Shown piece by piece: positions 37,767-60,100 of a stretch of DNA of 64,000 nucleotides. The notes below the pieces were generated by a model. That model was not told the origin of the DNA. It saw only the letters and a program-made list of their open reading frames with translations, and searched no databases. Source of the DNA: Sycon ciliatum (lineage: Eukaryota > Porifera > Calcarea > Leucosolenida > Sycettidae); contig NC_088646.1 of assembly GCF_964019385.1 (NCBI RefSeq), forward strand, positions 8,674,371 to 8,738,370, given 5' to 3'. The position numbers and the translations under genes were made by a program. Each line of letters starts with the position of its first letter. Positions within the stretch are counted from its first letter, which is position 1.

Positions 37767-40446
37767 TTAACTGCAAAGTTACAATCTGGCAAAGAGTTCC
37801 CATTCTTCTCTTTTCACCATTATCAGTAGCTGTCTCACCTTCTACGTGCCAAGTGCTAACTGATGCACCAGCCTGCTATGTATACACCAGAGATCACGAG
37901 CCATGTGTCGACTAGGCACCAGGCGCAGACTGCTGATAGCGGTGGTGAGAAAAGGAGAGCTCTTTGCCATTATTGTTACCTTGCAGCTGAGAGAGCATGC
38001 TCGGACAGCCGTGTATTTACAGCACCATTACTGCGCATGTGTCTTTCCCACCATTACTGCGCATGTGTCTTTCCCACCATTACTCTATCATTGAAGAGAG
38101 GTGTTTGAATGTGCAATGATGTTTAGTAGTGGCAGGTTGCACTTTGGCTCAGGCGAGTGGAATGAAATGTTGAGCTGCTGTCCTCCTACGAGTGCATATG
38201 ACAATAGTATAGTATTATGCCAGACTTGGGTAGAATGTGCTTCCTGCATAACACATTCTGTTTCGGTGGTTCCTCGAAGTGATAGCCTCTGGTTACAACG
38301 TACTTTGAAGTACCTTTTGTTGCTTCTGGAGAAAATCTACCTGTCAAATGATTGTCAATAGGCCAAGGGAGAAATTGAAGCCAGAGTCGAGTTGTGACCG
38401 ACCAATTGGGCAATTCCACCCACATTTATATTATACAGGTGTGCATGGCGAAGTGTGTATGGTGACTTTTGTGACTCGCATCACAGCAAGCATTAAAGGG
38501 GAAGTATACCCTAAAATCAATTTTTCACCAGTTGTAGTCTTCTGGGTGCTGAGTCGAATGGTCTTGGTCCGAGGAAGCTGCGACGCTCCCTTCCTACTTG
38601 AATCCCAATCGAACTCGCGCACTTCCACCGAAACTGGGTGACTGCGCCCTACTAGATGGGGATTTGTATGCAAAATGTCACTAAAAGCGCCATTTCGTTC
38701 TTATAAAAGCACGGATGACCGCGATTGGCCCATATGTTGTAGTCTTTTGGACGCTGAGTCGATTGGTTTTGGTCCGAAAAGGCTGCGATGCAGCGTTCCT
38801 CCTTTATTCCCAATCGAACATGGTTGAACAAGCGGTCACGTGCTCCTGGGTGCCCAAATCACCTGGTCACCGCGCCAGCAGGCGACAACTTTCACACCAA
38901 GGTTCAACTCGAGTTCAACTCGAGTGACAGGACTGCACCCAAAAAAGGTCAAACAGGCTAGTAAGTTGTACCCTGCAGGCACGGTGACCAGGTGACTGGT
39001 GTACGCAGGAGCACGTGACCGCTTGTTCAACCATGTTCGATTGGGAATAAAGGAGGAACGCTGCATCGCAGCCTTTTCGGACCAAAACCAGTCGACTCAG
39101 CGTCCAAAAGACTACAACATATGGGCCAATCACGGTCATCCGTGCTTTTATAAGAACGAAATGGCGCTTTTAGTGACATTTTGCATACAAATCCCCATCT
39201 AGTAGGGCGCAGTCACCCAGTTTCGGTGGAAGTGCGCGAGTTCGATTGGGAATAAAGGAGGAAGGGAGCGTCTCAGCTTCCTCGGACCAAGGCCATTCGA
39301 CTCAGCACCCCGAAGACTAAAACTGGTGAAAATTTGATTTTAGGGTATACTTCCCCTTTAACCATACTCAAAGAATATGTTGAGCCGCTCGACATATTGG
39401 GCGCATATATGAGCTAGGTACAGTATTCGTGTGAGGCCAGCCCTGCCTACAGAGTAACCCAGATGCAATAAGATCGGGCGCCGAAGAACGCAAGGGCTTA
39501 AGACCAGTCAAGTACCATTCTAAAATGTTAACAACTTGAGCCATTTCGTTCTTATTTTGCGATCATGGAGAGCAACATACGATGCGATCACGCAACACGG
39601 AAAACATGTAGAAAACCATACACAGTACAGTCATGCACATACATACCGGTATATGTTCTTAAAAGTGTTCTTCGCAGCCTGATCTCACTGCACTAAGGTT
39701 TCTTCTCCCTTGCCCGATTGGGTTAGTGGGTATGATATCATATCAGGGCTTCACTGCAGTTATTCCACGCGAGGTTAAAAAGGCCACGCGCTGCGACACA
39801 NNNNNNNNNNNNNNNNNNNNNNNNNNNNNNNNNNNNNNNNNNNNNNNNNNNNNNNNNNNNNNNNNNNNNNNNNNNNNNNNNNNNNNNNNNNNNNNNNNNN
39901 NNNNNNNNNNNNNNNNNNNNNNNNNNNNNNNNNNNNNNNNNNNNNNNNNNNNNNNNNNNNNNNNNNNNNNNNNNNNNNNNNNNNNNNNNNNNNNNNNNNN
40001 CGGTGCATTTCTTGAGGACCATGCCCGGTTCATGTTACTTGCTCCAGTGTTTTATACTGCATGTTCATCTCCTGTGGCTGATAATACAATGTGCGTCTCA
40101 CCTGACATGCAACCATCACAGCAGTCCTGTTCTTTGCTCCCCTGGCATCTACGTCAGCTCCAAGCTCCACGAGCAATCTGGCAACATCATGACGAGCATT
40201 TCGAATAGCAGTCTGCAAAGCTGTCAGACCCTCAGGGCCCAGCTTGTTCAAGCAATCTTTATTGGCTTCAACAGCTGCCCGCACATCTTCAAGGGTTCCA
40301 GATATTGCTGTTCCCACCAAACCTGAATTTGGTGGAACAGGTATTGCAACGCCCTCTTGACGTGGATAGGGACTGGATTTGGATGCTACGAACGGCTTGG
40401 GCTGCTCGCAGGAGATAGCATCTTCTATTCCAACAGCACGAGACAT
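18396..40446 (-). CDS. ankyrin-repeat DHHC palmitoyltransferase (ZDHHC13/17-like)
   Basis: S-acyltransferase of Golgi/endosomal membranes. Exons: 40102-40446 (ATG), 37047-37156, 36362-36421, 35866-35941, 32106-32176, 31778-31891, 26764-27071, 26071-26149, 25427-25493, 24986-25057, 24545-24722, 22198-22361; all have GT/AG borders and continuous phase (548 codons). 18396-18456 fits in phase but is less certain. Ankyrin repeats span residues about 45-255 (e.g. [38 protein letters not shown]). Membrane segments follow (about 275-320, 335-358, 370-386), then a DPG motif, the Cys-rich zinc region ([15 protein letters not shown]) and the DHHC site (455-458) in [13 protein letters not shown]. Two more hydrophobic segments come after it. 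Ankyrin plus DHHC is the ZDHHC13/17 (HIP14) architecture. The WLN after DHHC differs from the WVGN usual in ZDHHC17. The C-terminal exon(s) and a TTxE motif were not found. An N gap lies in the first intron. Confidence 0.88.
18807..19066. mobile_element. MITE, 40-bp terminal inverted repeats (copy 1)
   Basis: Arms at about 18838-18879 (AAAGTAAAAAGGACCAAGGA...) and 19025-19066 are near-perfect inverted copies. A second copy lies in opposite orientation at 30224-30437. The match between the two extends left of the arm into CTCGGATGGAGAGCCAAGGA (from about 18807), so the repeated unit is larger than the hairpin. Confidence 0.8.
19594..21922 (+). pseudogene. Tigger/pogo-like transposase, interrupted
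   Basis: The protein that would cut and paste the surrounding element. The first open part (19594-20748) encodes an N-terminal psq/CENP-B-type helix-turn-helix, then a CENP-B HTH region (about 80-150), then the DDE_1 catalytic core: DD at 189-190 (CDDTAVW), D295 (VWDSFRCH) and D331 ([12 protein letters not shown]). All three acidic positions are present. Reading continues openly to 20925, but similarity stops after LDAWDS. It resumes at 21604 with [15 protein letters not shown] and [14 protein letters not shown], the normal C-terminal block. A further one-base shift near 21740 leads to an acidic tail ending at a TAG (21920-21922). The 855-bp interruption is either an insertion or a weak intron (GTTTTC...AG). 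With the late frameshift this copy is probably inactive, though the catalytic half is intact. Confidence 0.8.
20940..21600 (+). pseudogene. coding-like remnant inside the transposase interruption
   Basis: From the ATG at 20961 a frame encodes two copies of a [14 protein letters not shown]-like unit, a coiled-coil helix ([13 protein letters not shown]), a lysine/arginine patch, one in-frame stop (21190), then a long serine run, [10 protein letters not shown] and a basic helix. It ends with [16 protein letters not shown] and, one frame over, [19 protein letters not shown]. This order (Ser/acidic linker, basic helix, then a G-aromatic block before 'DELxxxSEDEKxL') resembles ORF1 proteins that accompany tyrosine-recombinase elements in marine invertebrates. 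That assignment is from memory and tentative. Confidence 0.4.
23640..23972. mobile_element. MITE with TACCGTATTTCC termini
   Basis: The left end TACCGTATTTCCACAAATA and the right end TATTTGCGGAAATACGGTA are inverted copies. The interior repeats GACGGTCTT(T/C)TATT several times. Shares the TACCGTA terminus with the Tigger element at 19.1-22.2 kb. Lies in a DHHC-gene intron. Confidence 0.8.
24345..24533. repeat. GCTAGTGCAGGGGTACGGGT minisatellite
   Basis: Variable units built from GCTAGTGCAGGG and GTACGGGTGCAGG fill about 190 bases, ending 12 bp from the DHHC exon donor at 24544. Confidence 0.9.
25650..25840. repeat. compound (CA)n / poly-C repeat
   Basis: CA runs, a poly-C tract near 25687-25705, then more CA with CAGG interruptions. 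Lies in a DHHC-gene intron. Long His/Thr or Val/Cys frames through it are artefacts. Confidence 0.95.
27104..27367. repeat. (CA)n followed by a 12-bp CATGCAGACAGA minisatellite
   Basis: CA repeat (27108-27165), about a dozen copies of CATGCAGACAGA (27174-27310), then a CAGA run. On the minus strand this array ends about 35 bp upstream of the splice acceptor of the DHHC exon 26764-27071. Confidence 0.95.
27950..29455 (+). pseudogene. decayed multicopy transposon gene with CXC-type Cys-rich tail
   Basis: Several frames read in order as one protein: [15 protein letters not shown], then [53 protein letters not shown], and (to 28868) [20 protein letters not shown] and [10 protein letters not shown]. 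It ends at 29100-29200 with [16 protein letters not shown] and [14 protein letters not shown], a Tesmin-like CXC cluster. This block order is familiar to me from highly repeated, unnamed proteins in cnidarian, sponge and mollusc genomes ('SSHEEADTR...DTDVLVL...FTGCDTTSAF...CxCKKGCxxGRCSCxK'). Frameshifts near 28210 and 28260, a stop near 28356 and a broken segment at 28868-29040 mark it as dead. Lies in the DHHC intron, opposite strand. Confidence 0.7.
29658..29743. mobile_element. short foldback MITE
   Basis: The left arm GGGTGTAAAGGGGTGCAAAA and the right arm (reverse complement GGTGTAAGGAGTGCAAAAAG) pair with two or three mismatches around about 35 bases of AT-rich loop. Confidence 0.6.
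30224..30437. mobile_element. MITE copy 2 of the 18.8-kb family, inverted
   Basis: The reverse complement matches 18807-19066 through the arms (AAAAAGGACCAAAGAGCTAA), the core (GCTAGAGCTGTTAGCC, TGATTGTTTAGTAACTGG) and the outer GACTCGGATGGAGAGCCAAG block. Lies in a DHHC-gene intron. Confidence 0.8.
31208..31461. mobile_element. MITE with GTATTTAAAGCCTG termini
   Basis: The left end GTATTTAAAGCCTGTCT and the right-end reverse complement CGTATTTAAAGCCTGGCT form the inverted repeat. Inside are two tandem copies of a roughly 50-bp unit beginning GAAGCCTAGCTTGAGCAGCC (about 31311-31410). Confidence 0.65.
33060..34665 (+). pseudogene. decayed transposon gene, split by a gypsy fragment
   Basis: The first half contains [20 protein letters not shown] (about 33610-33665) and, one frame on, [17 protein letters not shown] and [15 protein letters not shown] (to about 33868). 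The second half resumes at about 34287 with [22 protein letters not shown], then [18 protein letters not shown] and [15 protein letters not shown] (to about 34630). These blocks, in this order, occur in unnamed multicopy transposon proteins of cnidarians and other marine invertebrates. The 33870-34200 stretch between them does not fit and reads as Ty3/gypsy gag. Several stops and frameshifts: dead. Superfamily not assigned. Lies in the intron between DHHC exons 35866-35941 and 32106-32176. Confidence 0.6.
33881..34168 (+). pseudogene. Ty3/gypsy gag fragment
   Basis: One frame reads [29 protein letters not shown], a stop, then [34 protein letters not shown] and [13 protein letters not shown]. 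This is the conserved gag segment 'L...LI.RT..SE..RL..L...EELGDRKPSQLLR.M..L.G.....LRELFLQRLP..VR.VLAS...L.KLAE.ADK'. Only about 96 codons are present, with an in-frame stop after LGD. No LTR, protease or RT is nearby. Confidence 0.7.
35250..35317. repeat. perfect 33-bp inverted repeat with 2-bp loop
   Basis: TGATATCATACAAAAATCAG... (35250-35282) and its exact reverse complement (35285-35317) are separated by TG. The stem contains CACGTG-related GGCGCACGTGG. It reads as a foldback element or hairpin, not a gene. Confidence 0.95.
35531..35600. repeat. 34-bp inverted repeat with 2-bp loop
   Basis: TAGGGATGGGAATACATTGT... (35531-35564) pairs with 35567-35600 with a single mismatch around AA. 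It begins and ends TAGGGATGGGAAT, a hAT-like terminus (T/CAGGG), so it may be a minimal non-autonomous element that is all terminal repeat. Confidence 0.9.
35634..35837. mobile_element. MITE with TACCGTATTTTCC termini
   Basis: The left end TACCGTATTTTCCGGCGTAT and the right end GGAAAATACGGTA are inverted. The interior carries GGTGCGGTTTATACTCC twice. A roughly 20-bp sequence, ACAGCC(A/G)TTGAGC(A/G)TCTAC, flanks it on both sides (35618-35636, 35844-35861). The right flank ends immediately before the donor of the DHHC exon 35866-35941. Confidence 0.8.
36676..36818. mobile_element. MITE with TACAG...AGAAATCCGACC termini
   Basis: The left end TACAGTCGTGGTCAAAGAAA + TCCGACCCAC and the right-end reverse complement TACAGCCGTGGCCAGAGAAA + TTCGACCCAC form a roughly 30-bp inverted repeat beginning with TA. 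Lies in a DHHC-gene intron. Confidence 0.75.
37447..37573. repeat. 64-bp tandem duplication
   Basis: A unit starting TTCCCGCAGCACCTCTAT and ending GCAAAAGTCC occurs twice. The second copy lacks three bases (GAT). Confidence 0.95.
37733..37764. repeat. poly-C followed by (AC)n
   Basis: A C run of about 18 bases passes directly into an AC run. The same compound motif recurs in the window near 14565, 25690, 35402, 49391, 52906 and 62923, always C then AC on the plus strand. Confidence 0.9.
38493..39361. mobile_element. 869-bp palindromic element with TTAA ends
   Basis: Begins TTAAAGGGGAAGTATACCCT and ends with its reverse complement finishing TTTAA. The two halves are inverted copies along almost their whole length: paired blocks include TTTTCACCAGTTGTAGTC/TAAAACTGGTGAAAA, CACCCAGTTTCGGTGG, GGCGCTTTTAGTGACATTTT, CGTCCAAAAGACTACAACAT and GTGACCAGGTGACTGG. 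The TTAA at each end is the target site used by piggyBac-type elements. There is no coding capacity. A second, truncated copy lies at 15948-16616. Located in a DHHC-gene intron. Confidence 0.85.
39801..40000. other. assembly gap (200 N)
   Basis: A run of exactly 200 N, in the first intron of the DHHC gene, 101 bp from the donor of exon 1. Its true length is unknown. Confidence 0.99.
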
Positions 40447-41208
40447 AGCTCAACCCAGCCTCAGTGAACGAACCAAAGACACTTTACACCTAACTTTACG
40501 GTGTTTTCAGACCTTTGAATCGAAGTGATTCATTACCCTTAATTTGAATATTGAGGACTCGATCGTACAAGACTTTGACCTTTTTTCATGGGGTGAAAAA
40601 AAGGAAAGAAAAATGATTGATAGAAGATGCATGCTCCGCGCATGCTGCGCTGTCATGGCAAGTGTGATGTAAGATCTTCTTGCAAAGGTTGTTTTGATCT
40701 TCTTGCTGACTCAAGACTAGTCAGACCACTGCAGACTGTATCATGCCGGTGTGCCCAGCTGTACTGCAAGTGTTGGACAGGAGTCAAATCGAAGTGTGCT
40801 TGATAGCGGACATTTTATTTTCAAATTCAAGACTCTCAGCTGAGGATGTTGTCGAGTGAGTGGAAGTTAGTTATAGTACATATAGTAGTAGTGTAACTGT
40901 TGCTTGAATAGTATCTACATGTACATAATTGTACAGGACAGTCTAGATGTACACAAGTCACTAGGCCAAAGTGCACTGGCTACTACTATAAATTATACTG
41001 GCAGTACTGTCATGTTTGTGCTTGCAAGTTGATCATGAAAGAAAGTTGAAGGACAGTCAGAAAGATGAAAAAAGCTATAGTCTATCAAAAATACTTCGCT
41101 ACGGCAAGGAAACCATAAATTTATTTATAATATTGACTTCCGTCACTCTCTCAACAATGCTCCTTGTTGAGATTGTGATGTGAGTCAAGCCCACTGATAA
41201 TCATTATC

Positions 41209-41396
41209 TACAGTCAACTTCGCTAATAACGACTGCAGATATGACGACAATTCACGAATAACGACAGAATTTGCATGCCCAGAGCAAAGTCCCATCCCAC
41301 TGTATGACTTCGGGTATAACGACACTTCGCGAATAAGGACACCTTTTTGATGCCCCGCCGAGTGTCGTTATAAGCGAAGTAACATAGTTGACTGTA
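41209..41396. mobile_element. pogo-like MITE, CAGTCAACTTCGCTAATAAC ends
   Basis: TA, then CAGTCAACTTCGCTAATAAC at the left. The right end reads GTTATAAGCGAAGTAACATA + GTTGACTG then TA, inverted with a small insertion. TA duplication and CAGT termini are typical of pogo/Tigger derivatives. Lies between the DHHC and KCTD3 genes. Confidence 0.8.
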
Positions 41397-41400
41397 CATG

Positions 41401-41556
41401 CAGGCGCGTGCCCCGTATGGGTTCCTGGGTGCCCGGAACCCCCCCCCTGGGCCCCCCCCCCCTTTTTCGCTCAAAATGCAGGATTTTGCTTCATTTTTTG
41501 AAATTTTTGCCGGGGGCATCCCCCCCCCCCTTGAAGGGCACCGGCGCACGCGCCTG
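41401..41556. mobile_element. short MITE with CAGGCGCGTGC termini
   Basis: The left end CAGGCGCGTGCCCC and the right-end reverse complement CAGGCGCGTGCGCCGG are inverted. The interior has C-rich tracts. It abuts the previous MITE. Confidence 0.65.
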
Positions 41557-42328
41557 ACATGTAATACTACACTGTATTATCCACAGTCGAACATTGTGCA
41601 CTCGCAGTCTTCTTAGAGCACACTATCACTCCATAGTAACAGGTCCTAACAGTACAGACAAAGAAACATTGCATATCACCAGTGGCTGCATGATGCCATT
41701 CGGAAAGGCCCGCTCAATGTGCAGTATGATAACAAACTGGTAAAGCAGTGTGCACATCGTTCATAGAACTCTCCTCAGCTCTGAAAAGAATAAACCTTTG
41801 ACTAGGGAAAATAAACTATACAGGGATGTTTGAAGCAGTTGTGCAGCTGCTACCTCCGGCGCTGGGTGAAATCATGACTCTGAGTCATGAGGATATAATA
41901 TATCAGCAGAAAGACTGTAAATTGTAGAAGCACCTCGGCAGTTTTCAATTTACTAATACCGGGCTGGCTGCATCGCCATGGTAGCTGCATTGCCTTCTTT
42001 TTTCTTCTTTGCGAGTTAAGATGCGTACAAATGAAAAAGATCAAGCCCAGAAATGCAGTATTGCAGGCTGGTCAGTTCAAGCCTGGGGGGGGGGGGGGGG
42101 GGGGGTGACAACGTGGACATGCGGACAAATGTGTGCGTCAACAACGGGCTGGCTGGGAAAAGCGGGCAAGGCCGGGCACAAGTCACCATTCACCCTGTGA
42201 GCTATGGGATTACATGACATGTGGTCTCAAGTACCAGACAGAATGTGCTGCAATATCACCATGGCGTGTTGTAGTTCAGCAATAGCAAGTCAAGGTCTAC
42301 CAGTACTGCAAGTACCTGCTTGACACCA

Positions 42329-55053
<12,725 letters not shown>

Positions 55054-57128
55054 AGCTGCCCGCTAGCGACGAGTTACCCCACCAGCCAGCTCGCCAATAT
55101 GCAACACAGTCAAGTGTTAGTTTCCAAACCACACAGCACGAACGCTCCAGAAATCCCACTCAGCTGCTTGCACAACGAGCCTACATTCTGAGAAGAACAA
55201 GCTTGGGACTGCAATAGGGCTATATACCTTTCGAATCACCAAACGCCCGAATATAATTAATGTGAAGATGAAGGATGAAAGCGGGCTACCACAGATAACG
55301 CATGCAAGAACACTTCAACAGTAACGACTTACACAACCTTGCTGACTAGCGCGAGCGGCTAGTATTGCTAGCTGCAGAGCGACAGCGTCATAATTTTTAT
55401 TTGGGCTGTTCCCTGTTTACTACATGTACTGCACTGCTGTCTGTTATGTGCATGTACGCAAGATCTTCATTCAAACCAACAACGCTGACGTGACACTTCA
55501 CTTGTTGAATGCTGTGCACATGTGACACACTACAAAAGTGCATTACAACTACGACTATGACAGTATGAGTAGTATTGCATGCGGGGACCTGTCAGTAACA
55601 GCAAGAGTACATAACCCTGGTTATGTACTCTTGGTAACAGGGTAAGGCCCTACTTGAGTAAGTAACTTAGTTGAGATCAAGACAAGACTTGTTTATCATG
55701 GTTATCATGGTTATAATTATGCTACCAACTCCCTGCGCCTGGCTGTGACTTCATCACGGCCACGGTGCTATTTTCAGACTTCATTTTTTTGCTGCGATGC
55801 CGAGCCGAAGTCGCACGCGCACAGCAGCTACAGCGTCGTTACGGTGTTGTGCTTTTAGTTTTACGTCATCAGGCAAGAACTGCAATAGGGCTATATACCG
55901 GACTGGACAGATCTGAGATTCCGTGGTTGTCACCTGCGCGCGTCTCAACTCGCGCTCGGAGCATAAATCTGGGCAGGTGCATGCAGGCCCGGAAAGGAAA
56001 CGGATCTACAGCGACAGGGCTGCACAAATTGTTATACACGTAGTGCTAAAGCATATTGGTCGTGGAAGTAATAAGTAGGGCCTAGTGAAATGATAGTGCC
56101 AAGATATCCGGATAAATAATTGATTAGGTCACACAGGATTTTAGGAAAGAGACTCAAAATAACAGGCACAGTGTCAGTGTCACGCCTACGCTACACGAAT
56201 CCTCCAAAGTCCAAGAAGACATACCCGACCATTCTGCACACATGCAGCCATACCTCCACTCTTTGTAACCATAATAAACGAGGGGCCATGCCGTCACGCA
56301 GTGCGTAGCTACAAAAAGCCACAAAGGTATGAAAATGGTGATACGTTTCCAAGAAGATTTCAATACCATTAGCTGACTGTCTGCATGCACCCGCACTCTC
56401 ACCCACAGCACAACAGTATAACCATAGGCAGTTTTATGAGACAGGAACAATGTTGGAAACCTTGACGAAAGCACATGTGCACAAACACAGAAGCTAAGTA
56501 AGGACTAGTGAGCTAAGGAGTAGTATTGTGTAAGAACATATAAACGCCGTAACTAGACTGTGCTGCTGGTGACCATGCACGACTTTACTGCCACATGCAC
56601 AGTACCCACTGTGACCCAGTCGACACATACATGTACATCAGTTCTGAATGGAAACGAGAGGGGAAAATATAAAAATCAATACAAGAATAAAAAAAATCTT
56701 CACCGTGCCTGCACGATTGAGTGAGGTGAGAGCGCGTGCGTGGGCAAATAGTCTTTCATCAAAATCCGTTGACAAGGGAGAGTGCATGCATGCACCAGCA
56801 GCAATGAAACATTCCCTGACCGGACGAAACAAGTAATCAAGCCTGGAATACAAAGCGGTATACGTACCTCCAGCCAGCCATGGGTACTACCAGTTTGGGC
56901 GGAACAATGGCCAACGTGCCAAAAGACAAAATAGAGCAAGGCAGAGAAGGAGGCTGGAAGGCTAAAACAAAACGGGCAAAACTTGCGGCTAACTAGTCGG
57001 GTAGAGATGGCTACATACGTCTATATACAATATGATGAAGATCAGAGTGCCAGTGACCGGCCATGGCTACTCGGAATTCTCCATCTCGGGTACTGCTGAT
57101 ATGGTCTATGGTGCAGTTGGTTGGAGAG
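55054..57128. other. intergenic region between VPS39 and KCTD3
   Basis: Contains the presumed KCTD3 promoter and 5' UTR and the VPS39 3' flank. No exon was recognised. CTGCAATAGGGCTATATACC occurs twice (about 55208 and 55879). A 32-bp palindrome (55602-55633) matches the termini of the 53.6-kb MITE. Confidence 0.5.
55602..55633. repeat. palindrome made of the 53.6-kb MITE termini
   Basis: GCAAGAGTACATAACC followed directly by GGTTATGTACTCTTGG: two inverted copies of the terminal sequence of element 53636-54014 with nothing between. Confidence 0.8.
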
Positions 57129-60100
57129 CTATGACTCCTTCTGCTCTTTGTGCTTAGCTTGATAGCAATAGAAGTGCTCAACAGAGCCATCGGGATAGCG
57201 AGCAAATGCACTAGTGCAACACACAAACAAAACACAAAAAAACCAGCACATGTACAATTTGCTGTGCGTATACACAAACACACCCATTCTTCACGTACAG
57301 TAGATGTCCACAAACAGTAGCATCATACACATCCATTACGATTCTACTAGTCTCATGTGTGGAACAGTGCACCAGTGTTTCATGCCATACCTCTGGTTGA
57401 TGCGTTTCCTGCACACTTCACATGTCGTCTCCTGGGTGATGCGAGCAAACTGGCTTTGCACTGCAATGCGCTGCTGTTGCACCTAAGAATCAAGACAAAA
57501 AAACAAATATTTACAGTATTCAGCCCAGACTTGTATGTACAGATTTGAGGTACAACCCACGCACATACAGAGTGCTATTACATACACAAACACACTTTCC
57601 CATAGTAATACAAGTACTTCAATGCAACAGCACTCCAGTCAAACAGAGGATTTCACAGCTTCTCGCGATCTTCCTACTGGTGGTGGTGCAAACAACTTTC
57701 TACAATGCACAGAGCACATATATGTAGGTCCCTGTCCATACCTCGAGTAATTCGGCCAGCAGCAAGCTCTTGAGCATCTGCTGGTCTCGCCGCCGCTGGG
57801 TCTGCTTGATCAAGACATGGCACAGGAACTGGTGGATCTCCCTGATAGGAATGTCAGCCGGGAGCAGCTCCAGTGCCTGAACAATCACAACACGCACAGC
57901 AAGGACAACAAGGACATCATGTTCTGTTCAGCAGCTGATACAACACCAACACCAAGAGCAGCAGACATGTAGTAGAGCAGTGCATGATGACTAAAAGCAT
58001 TGCATTTAACAGAAAAAATTGCTTTTGGTCACACTCCACAGACTCCATCCAACAGAACATTGACACAGTAAGGAGACTGGCTCAGATTGGGTGGACCAAG
58101 CACTGACAATGCACAACAGAATACTAGGTTCACATGCAGCAGACATACACTTTTGTACAGACAAAGAGGGAAGCAAAGTTAGACAGGAAGATATACCGTA
58201 AAATTCCGTAAATAAGCCCACCCTAAATAACGCCCATGTCCGATATTAAGCCCAGTTTTAGGCGGTGTACACTTCAAGACCGTTTTAGCGCCCATGGCCG
58301 AAATAAGCCCAGGGCGTAAAGTGGACTCAAAATGACCAGCGCGCGAGCGTGCGTTCGAGTACAAACTGTAGAACAGTTGTAGATCGAGTGCGTGCCATCC
58401 AACTGCACGCAGCAAATAGTCATTGCAGAACTCAACACTGTTACGGCGCGCGAGGACAGCGATGTTCCGTTGGTGTACAGCTGTGGTTTGATGTACCTGT
58501 ACCGCGCTCAGTGTGAATGGTGGTTCACTGAAACTAGTGGGCTGCTGATAGATTGATCTTCTGCAGATTGCGTCCGAAATAACGCCCATGCCCTAAAATA
58601 AGCCCATGCCCATATATACGCCCAGTTTTTGACGCTCTGCAAAGTATACGCCCGGGGCTTAATAACGGAATTTTACGGTAGTGCAAAAGGCAAGTGACAG
58701 GACTCATCTAAACGGAGACAAAGCTGACTGCGAACGAATTTGACATCAGAAATGTCATGTATAAAAGCCTGCCTCGGATAAAAGCCTCATTATAATTTAT
58801 GAAGCCCAACATTTTGCATATACATATACTTGGAAGTATGCCTGGTTTTCATGCAGAGACCTAGAAATACATGTAGCAGGCTTCAATGGAAGCTGGGCCC
58901 TCACACCGGCGTTAACAGGAATCGGCCCGACTTTTACATGCAACGTCCTATTTTTAAAAAAAACAGCAGATACGAGTAGTGACACCACCAGCGGCAACTA
59001 CATCACTGTACACAGAGCGTGTCAGCATCCGTGAGCAAAATATCAGCAGTACTGGCAAGCAGTGCCTACCTTAGCAGTATCAATGTGCTCATAGTGCTCT
59101 AGGAGGACCTCCAGAGCAGCCGTGACATTGGCCTGGGGTATGGTGTCTGATGAGACACCTAAACTACTAGCCTGCGGTGGCTGAAGGTACATGCGTAGAA
59201 GGCACAGATACACCTGTAGAGTACACGAGGAAAATAAAGAGCAGTGAGAAGAGAGAGGGAGAGAGAAAGAGAGAGTGAGAGTGAGAGAGAGAGAGAGAGA
59301 GAGGAATACGGCTACAAGACATGGAACTTGAGTTCTGCTCACAGGACCACCATTCCACTGGGGTGATCTAGATCGGTTAGTGAAAGGGCTGAAGTCACCA
59401 GTGGTGAAGGAGTGAAGTATATGGCGCAGTCAACTGCAAGAGAATACGATGTTGAACTGGTCACTATTGGGACGCCCAGCAAGAAGTCATTCGGTTCTAT
59501 TTTTCTTAACAAGTACATGATACAAAAATACTGAAATCATCAACAACGATTGCATCATGCCAATGTACACATCAAGTAATAACAGGTGGATATTGTTACA
59601 CGTACATCTTTACTGTGCTCACTGCTGCGATTGTAGTTCTTGCGGCAGTACCTACACACATAGCAACACATACCGGTACACACAGACTTGGTATCAATCA
59701 GAGAACAAAGAATGACCAAGATACTCAGTTTCCACCTTGCTTTCCTCCCGAAAGCAATAGACCAGACTGTGAACCATCACAGTGTTTATGGACTGGGTTT
59801 ACATGGATTATGATGAAGTCACTGAGATTCCTCCACCTTGGATCGAGCCTCAGCCATTGTCTAACAGCTCTGCGCCATTAGACCTTGAGACGACTGGCCT
59901 TGGCTGCAACTCTAAAACCACCCAGATCGCGGCCTTTTCCATGGACATGGCCCAACAAGTTTAGTCGCTACGTTCTTCCAGACTGCCCGATATCTGCCAA
60001 GGCCACTGAAAGTGACGGGATTGTCCATGCAAAGGGTCGGCGGCAAGTTGGCCTTGGCATTTAGCAGCAAGCCAGTTGACAGTACCTCCATAGTCGATGC

